Assembly: GCF_001439685.1 (NCBI RefSeq)
Contig: NZ_JYLH01000015.1
Location: 1-64,000, forward strand
From: Pseudomonas libanensis
GTDB lineage: Bacteria > Pseudomonadota > Gammaproteobacteria > Pseudomonadales > Pseudomonadaceae
DNA: 64,000 nucleotides
Direction: 5' to 3'
Position numbers and translations under genes: made by a program. Position 1 is the stretch's first letter; each line of letters begins with the position of its first letter. This document shows, piece by piece, positions 8,565-17,509 of this stretch. Below the pieces are notes generated by a model that worked only from the letters and a program-made list of their open reading frames with translations, did not search any database and was not told the origin of the DNA.

Positions 8565-9353
8565 ATGACCCGTTACGCTCTGATCACCGGTGCCTCCAGC
8601 GGCATCGGCCTGGCTTTGGCCGAAGCCCTGGCTCGACGCGGCCGCAGCTTGATTCTGGTGGCCCGCCAGCGTGATCAGTTGGAAAGCATTGCATTGGAAT
8701 TGACCCAACGCTTCGGCGTCGAGGTGCTGTTTCGTGCCTGCGACCTGGGCGAGCCGCTGCGTTTGTCCGGTTTTTTGCTGGAGCTTGAAGAGGGCGAGCG
8801 ACAGATTGATCTTTTGGTCAACTGCGCCGGCATTGGCACCAGCGGGCCGTTCCTGGCCCAGGACTGGATGACCGAGCAGGACCTGATCGAAGTCAACATC
8901 CTGGCCCTGACCCGCATGTGCCATGCCCTCGGCAATGCCATGGCGCTGCACGGTGGCGGGCAGATTCTAAACGTTGCTTCAGTGGCAGCCTTCCAACCGG
9001 GCCCTTGGATGAGCAGCTACTACGCCAGCAAAGCCTATGTACTGCACTTTTCAGAAGCCTTGCGCGAAGAGCTGAAGACGTGTGGCATCAAGGTTTCGGT
9101 ACTTTGCCCAGGCCCTACGCGCACCGCCTTCTTCGGCACCGCGCATATGGATACGGCGAAACTTGACCGCAGCCAGCAACTGATGAGCCCGGAAGAGGTC
9201 GCGCTCTACACCGTACGCGCGCTGGAAAAGAACAAAGCCATCATCATTCCCGGGCGCCGCAACCGCTGGCTCGCATTCAGCCCGCGCCTCAGTCCGCGTT
9301 GGCTGACCCGCAAGATTGCCGGCGCCATCAACAAGGCCTATTGCCCGCGCTGA
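8565..9353 (+). CDS. Short-chain dehydrogenase/reductase
   Basis: Classical SDR oxidoreductase using NAD(P)H; substrate not predictable. It has 262 residues from the ATG at 8565, chosen because GGAGAAAG lies 2-9 nt upstream and the Rossmann strand (MTRYALITGASSGIG) then starts at residue 1. An ATG at 8553 adds four residues. TGASSGIG, the NCAG motif and the catalytic YYASK are present. The basic C-terminal tail (PRLSPRWLTRKIAGA) is typical of the subgroup related to DltE/YqjQ. Confidence 0.88.
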   Translation: MTRYALITGASSGIGLALAEALARRGRSLILVARQRDQLESIALELTQRFGVEVLFRACDLGEPLRLSGFLLELEEGERQIDLLVNCAGIGTSGPFLAQDWMTEQDLIEVNILALTRMCHALGNAMALHGGGQILNVASVAAFQPGPWMSSYYASKAYVLHFSEALREELKTCGIKVSVLCPGPTRTAFFGTAHMDTAKLDRSQQLMSPEEVALYTVRALEKNKAIIIPGRRNRWLAFSPRLSPRWLTRKIAGAINKAYCPR

Positions 9354-9399
9354 CCGCCTGGGTACATTCACCCTGTATTTTCATAGTGGAGAAACAGCT

Positions 9400-9738
9400 T
9401 TGGATACTCTGTTCACCAAGATCATCAACAGAGAAATACCCGCGAAGATCATCTACGAAGATGATCAAGTTCTCGCCTTCCATGATATCGCCCCGCAGGC
9501 GCCGGTACATTTTCTGGTTATTCCGAAAAAGCCCATCCGCACCCTGAATGATCTGACCGAAGATGATAAGGCCTTGGCCGGCCATATCCTGTTTACAGCC
9601 CAGCGCCTGGCCCTGGAGCTAGGTTGTGAAGAGGGTTTTCGGATCGTGATGAATTGCAATGAGTTGGGCGGGCAGACCGTTTATCACATCCATATGCATG
9701 TGCTCGGTCAGCGTCAGATGAACTGGCCGCCAGGCTGA
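9400..9738 (+). CDS. HIT family nucleotide hydrolase (HinT-like)
   Basis: Histidine-triad protein that hydrolyses AMP-linked phosphoramidates. It has 112 residues if translation starts at the TTG at 9400. That start has GGAG 8 nt upstream and gives the standard beginning MDTLFTKIINREIP; an earlier ATG at 9316 would add 28 residues inside the end of the SDR gene. The triad is H96, H98 and H100 (YHIHMHVLG). Confidence 0.92.
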   Translation: MDTLFTKIINREIPAKIIYEDDQVLAFHDIAPQAPVHFLVIPKKPIRTLNDLTEDDKALAGHILFTAQRLALELGCEEGFRIVMNCNELGGQTVYHIHMHVLGQRQMNWPPG

Positions 9739-9822
9739 GGGCCGGGGTCGAATTGACTCAGCGCAAACGCTTCGCCCTCTCTTGCGGTAAACTGGCCGCC
9801 GAGATTCTTCCTGGAGGTCAGC

Positions 9823-10470
9823 ATGACTACCCAACGTCACTACTCGCCGATTGACCGTCTGTTGCTGCAAGCCGACATGGCCATGCGCACACTGCTGCCA
9901 TTCAGCGGTCAACCCTACCGCCCATCGCCCGCCATCGTGCAGCCCGATGCGCAGCTGAGCGAAACTGACACCCGTCACGTCGCCGGCCTGATGCGTATCA
10001 ACCATACGGGTGAAGTTTGTGCCCAGGCGCTGTATCAAGGCCAGGCGCTGACCGCCAAGTTGCCGCAGGTACGTGCAGCGATGGAGCATGCAGCCGAGGA
10101 AGAGATCGACCACCTGGCCTGGTGCGAACAGCGTATCCGCCAGTTAGGCAGCCACCCCAGCGTTCTGAACCCACTGTTTTATGGCTTGTCGTTTGGTATC
10201 GGCGCTGCCGCCGGGTTGATCAGCGACAAAGTCAGCCTCGGATTTGTCGCCGCGACCGAACATCAGGTCTGCAAGCACCTGGATGAACATCTGGAGCAGC
10301 TGCCGGCCGAAGACGAAAAGTCCCGGGCGATTCTTGAGCAGATGCGCATCGATGAAGAACACCATGCAGAAAGCGCTCTAGACGCCGGCGGCTTCCGTTT
10401 TCCAGCACCGGTGAGGTTCGGAATGAGCCTGATGGCCAAGGTCATGACCAAAAGCACCTATAGAATCTAA
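9823..10470 (+). CDS. coq7: 2-polyprenyl-3-methyl-6-methoxy-1,4-benzoquinone monooxygenase
   Basis: Di-iron hydroxylase of ubiquinone synthesis (Coq7/CLK-1 type, the alternative to UbiF). It has 215 residues. Iron-ligand segments are visible: HTGEVCAQ, EEEIDHLAWCE, EHQVCKHLDEH and IDEEHHAESA. GGAGG lies 7 nt before the ATG. It is followed by a strong terminator. Confidence 0.95.
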   Translation: MTTQRHYSPIDRLLLQADMAMRTLLPFSGQPYRPSPAIVQPDAQLSETDTRHVAGLMRINHTGEVCAQALYQGQALTAKLPQVRAAMEHAAEEEIDHLAWCEQRIRQLGSHPSVLNPLFYGLSFGIGAAAGLISDKVSLGFVAATEHQVCKHLDEHLEQLPAEDEKSRAILEQMRIDEEHHAESALDAGGFRFPAPVRFGMSLMAKVMTKSTYRI

Positions 10471-10492
10471 AAGTGCATCAAATTCAAACCGG

Positions 10493-10520
10493 AAAAAAGG
10501 GCGCTCGAAGCGCCCTTTCT
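10493..10520. terminator. Bidirectional terminator between coq7 and the OsmC gene
   Basis: AAAGGGCGCT (10496-10505) pairs perfectly with AGCGCCCTTT (10509-10518) over a 3-nt loop, with A and T runs on either side. It lies between convergent genes. Confidence 0.85.
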
Positions 10521-10540
10521 CTTGCCTGCGATTCCAGCAG

Positions 10541-10963
10541 TCAGCCCAACTCGATGATTTCGTAATCATGAGTGATGACCACGCCTGCGGCACCCAGCAT
10601 GATCGACGCCGAGCAGTACTTCTCGGCGGACAACTCAATGGCACGCTTGACCTGGGCTTCCTTGAGCGCACGGCCCTTGACCACGAAATGCATATGGATC
10701 TTGGTAAATACCTTGGGATCCTCAGTGGCGCGCTCGGCTTCCAGGAAGGCTTCGCAGCTTTCCACGGCCTGGCGCGACTTCTTCAGGATGCTGACCACAT
10801 CGAAATTGCTGCAGCCGCCAACGCCCAGCAACAACATTTCCATCGGGCGTACCCCCAGGTTACGACCACCGGCTTCCGGCGGGCCGTCCATGACCACCAC
10901 ATGACCGCTACCCGACTCACCGAGGAACATGGCTTCGCCCGCCCATTGGATGCGTGCCTTCAT
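10541..10963 (-). CDS. OsmC family protein (YhfA-like)
   Basis: Member of the OsmC/Ohr fold family; many are thiol peroxidases, but the YhfA subgroup has no firm role. It has 140 residues from the ATG at 10963; an upstream frame adds 14 untypical residues. The two conserved cysteines appear as C51 (GVGGCSNFD) and C117 (EKYCSAS). It is divergent from vfr, with about 246 bp between them. In enterobacteria the YhfA gene is likewise next to crp. Confidence 0.88.
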   Translation of the reverse strand: MKARIQWAGEAMFLGESGSGHVVVMDGPPEAGGRNLGVRPMEMLLLGVGGCSNFDVVSILKKSRQAVESCEAFLEAERATEDPKVFTKIHMHFVVKGRALKEAQVKRAIELSAEKYCSASIMLGAAGVVITHDYEIIELG

Positions 10964-11209
10964 CGCCCAGACTCCACTGCTAAAAAAGGGTCGCCAGCTT
11001 AGCACAGGGCCTCAAAACCGCAGCGCTCTGCCTGAATTTGATAAATGACAGCGTTTGCCAAGCAATTTCGCTAATCGAGGCAGAATGTGTCTGGTAAGCT
11101 GGCGCCAAATCAATGGCGCATTGCCATGATTTTTACAGTGCGTATCAATATTGAGGCCGCTGGATAAAAACAACGCCAACCACACCGCGCAGTCTTTCGG
11201 GAAACAACC

Positions 11210-11854
11210 ATGGTTGCTCTTACTCCCACACCCAAGATCAAGAACCTCGACAAGCTGTTGATGCATTGCCAGCGCCGACGTCATCCGGCCAAGCACAACA
11301 TCATCTGCGCCGGCGAGCGCTCAGAAACCCTGTTTTTCATTATCAAGGGCTCGGTCACCATCCTGATCGAGGATGAAGACGGCCGCGAAATGATCATCGC
11401 GTACCTGAACACCGGAGATTTTTTCGGGGAGTTGGGATTGTTTGAGCAGGCGGGCAAGGAACAGGAGCGCAGTGCTTGGGTGCGCACCAAGGTTGAGTGC
11501 GAAGTCGCCGAGATCAGCTATGCGAAATTTCGCGAACTGGCCCAGCATGATCCGGATATCTGGTATGCCCTCAGCGGTCAGATCGCCCAACGCCTGCGTG
11601 ATACCACGCGCAAGGTCGGCGACCTGGCGTTCTTCGATGTCACCGGTCGTGTAGCGCGCTGCCTGCTGGAGTTGTGCAAACAGCCCGACGCCATGACCCA
11701 TCCCGACGGCATGCAGATCAAGGTCACGCGCCAGGAGATCGGGCGTATTGTCGGCTGTTCACGGGAAATGGTCGGCCGTGTGCTCAAGGACCTGGAAGAA
11801 CGCAACCTGGTACATGTCAAAGGCAAGACGATGGTGGTATTCGGCACCCGCTAA
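11210..11854 (+). CDS. vfr: cAMP-responsive global regulator Vfr (CRP homologue)
   Basis: CRP/FNR-family transcription factor. It has 214 residues. The N-terminal cyclic-nucleotide domain holds the phosphate-binding cassette GELGLFEQAGKEQERSAW, with the RS pair that contacts cAMP, and includes the short insertion typical of pseudomonad Vfr. The C-terminal helix-turn-helix is VTRQEIGRIVGCSREMVGRVL, nearly identical to E. coli CRP. The stop codon overlaps the convergent ligase gene by 4 nt. Confidence 0.95.
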   Translation: MVALTPTPKIKNLDKLLMHCQRRRHPAKHNIICAGERSETLFFIIKGSVTILIEDEDGREMIIAYLNTGDFFGELGLFEQAGKEQERSAWVRTKVECEVAEISYAKFRELAQHDPDIWYALSGQIAQRLRDTTRKVGDLAFFDVTGRVARCLLELCKQPDAMTHPDGMQIKVTRQEIGRIVGCSREMVGRVLKDLEERNLVHVKGKTMVVFGTR

Positions 11855-12546
11855 CCCGGCAGGAAGCTGGCCAGCATCTGACGGTACAACGTGTCGAGCC
11901 GACTGATCGCATCCGGTGCGGGAAACGCTTCGTGCAGGGCGATATGGCTCTCGGCACGCACCCGCTGTTCCAGGCCACAGGCTTGATTGAAACGGTTGAC
12001 CGCGTCGATCAATTCTTCACGATCGTTATCCAGCAACAAGGCGCCGTGGATCAAGCCCACCGGGCGACCGCCACTTTGGCGCCAACGCTGGGCGGTACCG
12101 ACCATCTTGCGGCCATTGAGATTGACGTTGTACCGACCATCGCAAAAAGCCCCGTCGATTTCGCCGACGGAGGCATCGCCGCCCAACTCAAGCAGAAAAT
12201 CACAGATCGGCTGGCACAAGCGCTGGTAACCGGTTTCGATGCGGCCCTGGTCACCTTCGCTGCGCGGCGGTGCATACACCAAGGCGATATTGACCGTGGC
12301 AGCGGACTGCGGCACGGGTTCACCCCCAGTTTCGCGCAGCAATACCGGCCAACCGGCATCCGCCGAGACTTGGCTGGCCACCGCAAATGCCGGCAGCCGA
12401 CTCAACCGGCGCGGCATGACCAACGCCTGATCGCTGGGCTGCCAGAACAACAGCCCGAAGTCCTGCTCGCCCGCGCCAACGGCTGCCAACAGCTGCTGCT
12501 CGGCGGCAAGGCCCGCTTCGACAGTCATGATCACGGGCTGAGTCAT
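11851..12546 (-). CDS. Lipoate-protein ligase A-like protein (BPL/LPL domain)
   Basis: Predicted acyltransferase or ligase of the biotin/lipoyl ligase fold. It has 231 residues from the ATG at 12546, shorter than E. coli LplA, so it lacks the accessory C-terminal domain. Recognisable core parts include PRRLSRLP, GDASVGEIDGAFCDGRYNV and the basic GRKMVGTAQRWRQ, the place of the lysine that contacts the acyl-adenylate. Pseudomonads carry this gene next to vfr. Its substrate is not established from sequence. A REP palindrome precedes it. Confidence 0.75.
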   Translation of the reverse strand: MTQPVIMTVEAGLAAEQQLLAAVGAGEQDFGLLFWQPSDQALVMPRRLSRLPAFAVASQVSADAGWPVLLRETGGEPVPQSAATVNIALVYAPPRSEGDQGRIETGYQRLCQPICDFLLELGGDASVGEIDGAFCDGRYNVNLNGRKMVGTAQRWRQSGGRPVGLIHGALLLDNDREELIDAVNRFNQACGLEQRVRAESHIALHEAFPAPDAISRLDTLYRQMLASFLPG

Positions 12547-12580
12547 CGAACACCTAGCTTTGAGATTAAACACAAGACCC

Positions 12581-12612
12581 AATGTGGAAGGGGGCTTGCC
12601 CCCTCCCACATT
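12581..12612. repeat. REP-type palindrome between trpC and the ligase gene
   Basis: AATGTGGAAGGGGG pairs with CCCCCTCCCACATT over CTTG with one mismatch. This is the GTGGGAG...CTTGC...CTCCCAC class of REP repeat common in P. fluorescens genomes. It sits downstream of trpC and upstream of the next minus-strand gene, where it could stabilise or end the trpGDC transcript. Confidence 0.8.
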
Positions 12613-12628
12613 TTATAGCGCATTTGGA

Positions 12629-13465
12629 TCAGTCTAACGTCGAACCACTGACTGTCACGCCACGCTCCGGGAAGAACAGGCGTTGCAATTCCGCCCCCGG
12701 GTTCTCGGCACGCATGAACGTCTCGCCCACCAGGAACGAGTAAACGCCGCTGATTTCCATCAGCTCCACGTCGGCACGATTGACGATGCCACTTTCAGTA
12801 ATCACCAAACGATCACGGGGAATACGCGGCAACAGATCCAGGGTATTTTCCAGGCTGACTTCAAACGTATGCAGGTTACGGTTGTTGACCCCCACCAACG
12901 GCGTGTCGAGGGTTTTCAGTGCGCGCTCAAGCTCGTCGCCGTCATGCACTTCGACCAGTACATCAAGACCGACGCTTTTGGCCACCGCCGCCAACTCGGC
13001 CATTTTCACGTCATCCAGTGCGGAGACGATCAATAACACGCAGTCAGCGCCCAAGGCTCGGGCTTCGACGATCTGGTAAGGGTCAACCATGAAGTCCTTG
13101 CGGATCACCGGCAACTTGCATGCAGCACGAGCCTGTTGCAGGAACAGGTCGGAACCCTGGAAGTAATCAATATCGGTCAGCACGGACAGGCAAGTCGCCC
13201 CGCCCTTCTCATAGCTGGCGGCGATTTCAGCCGGTACAAAGTTTTCGCGAATGACGCCTTTGCTCGGCGAGGCTTTTTTCACCTCGGCGATCACGGCCGG
13301 CTGCTTGAGCTTGGCCTGGGCGATCAAGGCACTGGCAAAACCCCGTGGCGCATCGGCAGCCTTCGCCTGCGCCTCCAACTCGGCCAGGCTCACGCGGGCG
13401 CGGCGCTCGGCCACCTCTTCGGCCTTGCGAGCCAGGATCTTTTCCAGAACGGTCGGCACACTCAT
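12629..13465 (-). CDS. trpC: Indole-3-glycerol phosphate synthase
   Basis: Closes the indole ring in tryptophan synthesis (CdRP to indole-3-glycerol phosphate). It has 278 residues and is monofunctional (not fused to TrpF). Family marks: VIAEVKKASPSKG, SVLTDIDYFQGS, RKDFMVDPYQI, VGVNNRNLHTF and TESGI. Last gene of trpGDC; its ATG overlaps the trpD stop by 4 nt, implying translational coupling. Confidence 0.97.
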   Translation of the reverse strand: MSVPTVLEKILARKAEEVAERRARVSLAELEAQAKAADAPRGFASALIAQAKLKQPAVIAEVKKASPSKGVIRENFVPAEIAASYEKGGATCLSVLTDIDYFQGSDLFLQQARAACKLPVIRKDFMVDPYQIVEARALGADCVLLIVSALDDVKMAELAAVAKSVGLDVLVEVHDGDELERALKTLDTPLVGVNNRNLHTFEVSLENTLDLLPRIPRDRLVITESGIVNRADVELMEISGVYSFLVGETFMRAENPGAELQRLFFPERGVTVSGSTLD

Positions 13466-14511
13466 CCTTCATTCTCCATCTTGAATACGGCAGTGAAGGC
13501 TCCCAGCTCTTCGAGCTTCTCACGAGCCAGACCAGTGTGCAGCGCATCGTGAGCCAAGGCGACACCTTCCTTAAGACTATAGGCGTGGTCGGCTGCGTAA
13601 AGTGCCGCGCCAGCATTCAGAACAATCATCTCCGCGGCCTTCTGACCGTTTTCGGTCTTACGGCGCCCCAGAGCATCACGAATCAGTTCCAGCGAAGCTG
13701 CCGGGCTTTCCACCGCCAAGCCGTGCAAGCTCTGGCTCTTCATGCCCAAGTCTTCGGGCTCGACCCAATACTCAGTGACCTCATCGTTCTTCAGCTCAGC
13801 GACAAAGGTCGGCGCCGCCAGGCTGAATTCGTCCAGGCCATCCTTGGAATGCACCACCAGCACATGTTTGCTGCCCAGGCGCTGCAAGACTTCGGCCAGT
13901 GGCCGGCACAACGCCTGGCTGAATACACCCACCACCTGGTGCTTCACACCGGCCGGATTCGTAAGCGGGCCAAGCATGTTGAACAGGGTACGCAGGCCGA
14001 GATCCTTGCGTGGGCCGGCAGCGTGCTTCATCGCGCCGTGATGGGACTGGGCAAACATGAAGCCAATGCCAACGCTGTCAATGCAGCGTGCTACTTGTAC
14101 CGGCGTGAGGTTCAGGTAGATACCCGCCGCTTCCAGCAAATCGGCACTGCCGCTCTTGCCGGACACCGCACGGTTACCATGTTTGGCGACGGTGCAGCCA
14201 GCGGCAGCCACCACAAAAGATGAGGCTGTCGATACGTTGAAAATATTTGCACCGTCACCGCCGGTGCCGACCACATCGACAACGCCGTCGAGGGTCTTGA
14301 GTTCGACCCTGTCCGCCAGCTCACGCATCACCGACACCGCACCGACAATTTCGTCGATGCTTTCGCTCTTCATGCGCATTGCCATCATAAAGGCGCCGAT
14401 CTGCGCGTCGGTACATTGACCGGTCATGATCTCGCGCATCACATCGCTCATTTCCGCGGTGCTCAGGTCCAGATGGCCGACGATACGGTTCAGGGCAGTC
14501 TTGATATCCAT
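13462..14511 (-). CDS. trpD: Anthranilate phosphoribosyltransferase
   Basis: Transfers phosphoribose from PRPP to anthranilate. It has 349 residues. The PRPP loop VGTGGDGANIFNVST, the KHGNRAVSGKSGSADLLEA segment and GPLTNPAG are all present. It lies between trpG (9 nt upstream) and trpC (4-nt overlap). Confidence 0.97.
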   Translation of the reverse strand: MDIKTALNRIVGHLDLSTAEMSDVMREIMTGQCTDAQIGAFMMAMRMKSESIDEIVGAVSVMRELADRVELKTLDGVVDVVGTGGDGANIFNVSTASSFVVAAAGCTVAKHGNRAVSGKSGSADLLEAAGIYLNLTPVQVARCIDSVGIGFMFAQSHHGAMKHAAGPRKDLGLRTLFNMLGPLTNPAGVKHQVVGVFSQALCRPLAEVLQRLGSKHVLVVHSKDGLDEFSLAAPTFVAELKNDEVTEYWVEPEDLGMKSQSLHGLAVESPAASLELIRDALGRRKTENGQKAAEMIVLNAGAALYAADHAYSLKEGVALAHDALHTGLAREKLEELGAFTAVFKMENEG

Positions 14512-14520
14512 GAAAAGTCC

Positions 14521-15114
14521 TTAGCGCGTGCCGCCGCTCTGCTTGAGAAAGTTGGCGAACAGCTCGTAGCCCTGCTCGGTCAGGATTGATTCAGGGTGAA
14601 ACTGCACCCCTTCGATATTCAGTGTCTTGTGACGCAGGCCCATGATCTCATCGACCGAGCCGTCCTCCAGCTGGGTCCAGGCGGTCAACTCCAGGCATTC
14701 AGGCAAGGTTTCGCGCTTGACCACCAGCGAGTGATAACGGGTCACCGTCACGGGCAGGTTCAGGCCATGAAACACACCCAGATCCTTATGGAACACCGGG
14801 CTGGTCTTGCCATGCATGACCTGGCGTGCACGTACCACGTCACCGCCAAACGCCTGGCCAATGGACTGATGGCCCAGGCATACGCCCAGGATCGGCAGCT
14901 TGCCGGCGAAATAGCTGATGGCTTCAAGAGAGATGCCCGCTTCGGTCGGCGTGCAAGGGCCTGGCGAAACCACGATGCGCTCCGGATTCAGGGCGGCAAT
15001 TTCGGCGACGGTCAGTTCATCGTTGCGCACGACCTTGACCTCGGCACCGAGCTCGCCAAGGTACTGCACAACGTTGTAGGTAAAGGAGTCGTAGTTATCA
15101 ATCATCAGCAACAT
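14521..15114 (-). CDS. trpG: Anthranilate synthase glutamine amidotransferase subunit
   Basis: Supplies ammonia to TrpE. It has 197 residues from the ATG at 15114, giving the standard MLLMIDNYDSFTYN start. The class I amidotransferase triad is C79 (LGVCLGHQ), H173 and E175 (FHPES). First structural gene of trpGDC, preceded by about 170 nt of leader and a Trp-rich leader peptide. Its partner trpE lies 2.4 kb away beyond estP. Confidence 0.97.
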   Translation of the reverse strand: MLLMIDNYDSFTYNVVQYLGELGAEVKVVRNDELTVAEIAALNPERIVVSPGPCTPTEAGISLEAISYFAGKLPILGVCLGHQSIGQAFGGDVVRARQVMHGKTSPVFHKDLGVFHGLNLPVTVTRYHSLVVKRETLPECLELTAWTQLEDGSVDEIMGLRHKTLNIEGVQFHPESILTEQGYELFANFLKQSGGTR

Positions 15115-15283
15115 GTGGGGTTCAAGCCTCTTGAATTCACTGATTTCAAATGACGGCCTTCCAAGAGAGTGACCCGCTGCCAGGCGCACGTTCCGATTGC
15201 CGGGGGTAGCCGGCAAGGGGCGTCAGACAACGGGTGAAGAAGGCAAATCGGTACAGGTCCGGCCGGGCCGGCAGAGAAAAATG
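15115..15283 (-). promoter_or_regulatory. trpGDC leader region between leader peptide and trpG
   Basis: These 169 nt separate the Trp-rich leader peptide from trpG. On the transcript, a run of five Us follows the leader stop directly (15277-15281). Further on are GC-rich inverted repeats such as GCCGGCCCGGC and TTGCCGG...CCGGCAA. Attenuation of trpE and trpGDC has been reported in P. putida. I cannot point to one textbook terminator with a U tract here; RNA folding would be needed. Confidence 0.55.
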
Positions 15284-15370
15284 TCAGGCGCGCCAACGCC
15301 AACGGGCGTGTGCCTTGACTACTCGCATCAAGAGTTTGCTGATGATCAACACGGAGAGGGTCTCATTCAT
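15284..15370 (-). CDS. Trp-rich leader peptide of trpGDC
   Basis: A 28-codon frame, or 14 codons from the internal ATG at 15328. The shorter form reads MRVVKAHARWRWRA and ends at a TGA. Two Trp codons alternate with Arg at the end, as expected for a ribosome-stalling attenuator peptide. The same ending occurs at the C-terminus of Gph, upstream of trpE (MKVIKALARWRWRA). No good Shine-Dalgarno precedes either ATG, so the real start is unsettled. Confidence 0.65.
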   Translation of the reverse strand: MNETLSVLIISKLLMRVVKAHARWRWRA

Positions 15371-15526
15371 ACGTTCAAGCACAGTAACGTAGCCTAGCCA
15401 GCGGTGCAATATGGAGTAGTAAATACGGGGGGGAACGTAGGCGAATTCGGTATATCCCTACAGAAAATACCAGAAGTTTTGCTAGTGTTTGAGTTCCGAT
15501 ACAAAAACAACCAAATGGAACCTTGA

Positions 15527-17449
15527 ATGTTCAGACCAGCATTTTTCGCGCCCCTTGCCGGCTGTCTCTTGTCACTGGCATGCGCCCAGGCGTTCGCAGC
15601 TTCGTCACCGTATTCAACGATGGTGGTTTTTGGTGACAGCCTGGCCGATGCGGGCCAGTTTCCCGATGGCTCGAATGGTTCCACGCTACGGTTTACCAAC
15701 CGTACAGGCCCGACGTTCCAGGGTGAGTACGGTCTGGTTTCATCGACCCTGTTGGGTGCAAAACTGGGGGTAGCCCCCAACGACCTGAACGCCTCCACCT
15801 CACCGGTTCGCGCAGCCCAAGGCTTGCCAGATGGTAACAACTGGGCGGTAGGGGGCTACCGTACCGACAACATCCTCGACTCTATTACCTCGGTCTCCGA
15901 TGCTGCGATTCCACCCGGCAATCCTGGCGCGGGTACAGTTTTGCGCAGCCGCCAAGGATATCTGCCAGCCAACGGCGGACGAGCCGACCCCAATGCGCTG
16001 TATTTTCTCTCCGGCGGCGGCAATGACTTCCTCCAAGGCCGCGTACTGAGCCCCGAACAAGCCATCGCCGCCGGCGGGCGCCTGGCTGACAGCGCCCAGG
16101 CGCTGCAACAAGCCGGGGCGCGGTACATCATGGTGTGGATGTTGCCCGACCTTGGGCTGACGCCGGCCATCAATGGCACCCCGCAGCAGGCAGCGACCTC
16201 GGCCCTGAGCAATCTGTTCAACCAGTCATTGGTTCAGCGCCTGTCGTACGTCGACGCCCAAGTTATCCCGTTGAATATCCCATTGCTGTTGAAGGAAGCC
16301 TTCGCCGACCCAGCGCGATTCGGCCTGGCCACGGGGCAGAATCTGACCGGCACCTGTTTCAGCGGCAACAGCTGCAGCGCTAACCCCACCTATGGCATTG
16401 GCGGCACCAACCCAGACCCGACCAAGCTGATCTACAACGACTCGGTCCACCCCACGGTGGCGGGGCAAAGGCTGATTGCCGACTACGCCTATTCGCTGCT
16501 GGCGGCGCCCTGGGAGCTGACCTTGCTGCCGGAAATGGCCCAAGGCACATTGCGCGCCCACCAGGACGAGCTGCGCAATCAATGGCAAGCAGACAGTGGC
16601 AACTGGCAAGCGGTCGGACAATGGCGTGCAATCGTGGCCGGTGGTGGGCAGCGTCTGGATTTCGATGACCAGAGCAGTTCGGCCAGTGGCGACGGCAGCG
16701 GCTACAACCTGAATATCGGCAGCAGCTACCGGCTCGATGAAAACTGGCGCGTAGGTGTTGCCGCCGGCCTGTATCGACAGACACTCGAAGCTGGCGCCAA
16801 CGATTCGGACTACAAGCTCAACAGCTACATGGGCACGGCCTTCGCTCAATACCAGCAAAATCACTGGTGGGCCGATGCCGCCTTGACCGGCGGCAAACTG
16901 GACTTCGACAGTCTCAAGCGCAAGTTCGTCCTGGGCGTGAACGAAGCGTCCGAAAAAGGTGATACCGATGGTTGGCTCTGGGCCTTGAGCGGCCGGCTGG
17001 GCTATGACGTTGCCGCACCGGGCAGCGACTGGCACCTGTCGCCGTTCATCAGCGCCGATTATGCACGCGTCGAAGTGAATGGTTATTCGGAAAAAAACAG
17101 TCGCTCCACCGCGCTGACCTTTGATGATCAACAACGTGACTCCAAGCGTTTGGGCATCGGGCTGCAGGGCAGCTACCGCGTCACACCGCAAACCCAGGTG
17201 TTCGGCGAAGTGGCTCACGATCACGAGTTCGAAAATGACACGCAGAAAGTGAATATTTCGCTCAACAGCGTGCAGGGAATCGACTTCAAGCTGGACGGGT
17301 ATACGCCTCGCAGCAACTCCGATCGTCTGAGCCTTGGGGTCAGCCATAAACTGACTCAGGAGCTGGCGTTGCGGGCGGCGTATAACCTGAGGAAGGATGA
17401 CAATTTGACCCAGCAAGGGGTCAATGTCGGGGTCAGTCTGGATTTCTAA
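15527..17449 (+). CDS. estP: Autotransporter GDSL esterase EstP (EstA family)
   Basis: Outer-membrane autotransporter whose N-terminal passenger is an esterase exposed at the surface. It has 640 residues. A signal peptide ends near residue 24 (AQAFA). The GDSL block has nucleophile S38 (VVFGDSLADAG), with D305 and H308 completing the site (NDSVHPT). GGGNDF and GPTF blocks lie between. Residues from about 350 to the end form a beta-barrel with the terminal VGVSLDF. The P. aeruginosa relative EstA affects rhamnolipids and motility. It lies between trpE and trpG, on the opposite strand. Confidence 0.93.
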   Translation: MFRPAFFAPLAGCLLSLACAQAFAASSPYSTMVVFGDSLADAGQFPDGSNGSTLRFTNRTGPTFQGEYGLVSSTLLGAKLGVAPNDLNASTSPVRAAQGLPDGNNWAVGGYRTDNILDSITSVSDAAIPPGNPGAGTVLRSRQGYLPANGGRADPNALYFLSGGGNDFLQGRVLSPEQAIAAGGRLADSAQALQQAGARYIMVWMLPDLGLTPAINGTPQQAATSALSNLFNQSLVQRLSYVDAQVIPLNIPLLLKEAFADPARFGLATGQNLTGTCFSGNSCSANPTYGIGGTNPDPTKLIYNDSVHPTVAGQRLIADYAYSLLAAPWELTLLPEMAQGTLRAHQDELRNQWQADSGNWQAVGQWRAIVAGGGQRLDFDDQSSSASGDGSGYNLNIGSSYRLDENWRVGVAAGLYRQTLEAGANDSDYKLNSYMGTAFAQYQQNHWWADAALTGGKLDFDSLKRKFVLGVNEASEKGDTDGWLWALSGRLGYDVAAPGSDWHLSPFISADYARVEVNGYSEKNSRSTALTFDDQQRDSKRLGIGLQGSYRVTPQTQVFGEVAHDHEFENDTQKVNISLNSVQGIDFKLDGYTPRSNSDRLSLGVSHKLTQELALRAAYNLRKDDNLTQQGVNVGVSLDF

Positions 17450-17463
17450 ATACTGCACAAAAC

Positions 17464-17502
17464 AAATGTGGGAGCGGGCAAGCCCGCTCCCACATTTTTT
17501 AT
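17464..17502. repeat. Perfect REP palindrome acting as likely terminator
   Basis: AAATGTGGGAGCGGGC is mirrored by GCCCGCTCCCACATTT over a 2-nt loop and followed by TTTTT on the plus strand. It sits between the convergent ends of estP and trpE, where a REP could double as transcription terminator. Confidence 0.85.
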
Positions 17503-17509
17503 TTCAGCT

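Noticed and set aside
15197..15397. 66-codon plus-strand frame over the trpG leader
   Set aside because: It contains no known motif and lies over the minus-strand leader peptide, which has a paralogue at the gph end.
16226..17458. 410-codon open frame antisense to the EstP barrel
   Set aside because: No signal, domain or ribosome site. EstP has complete passenger and barrel features on the other strand.
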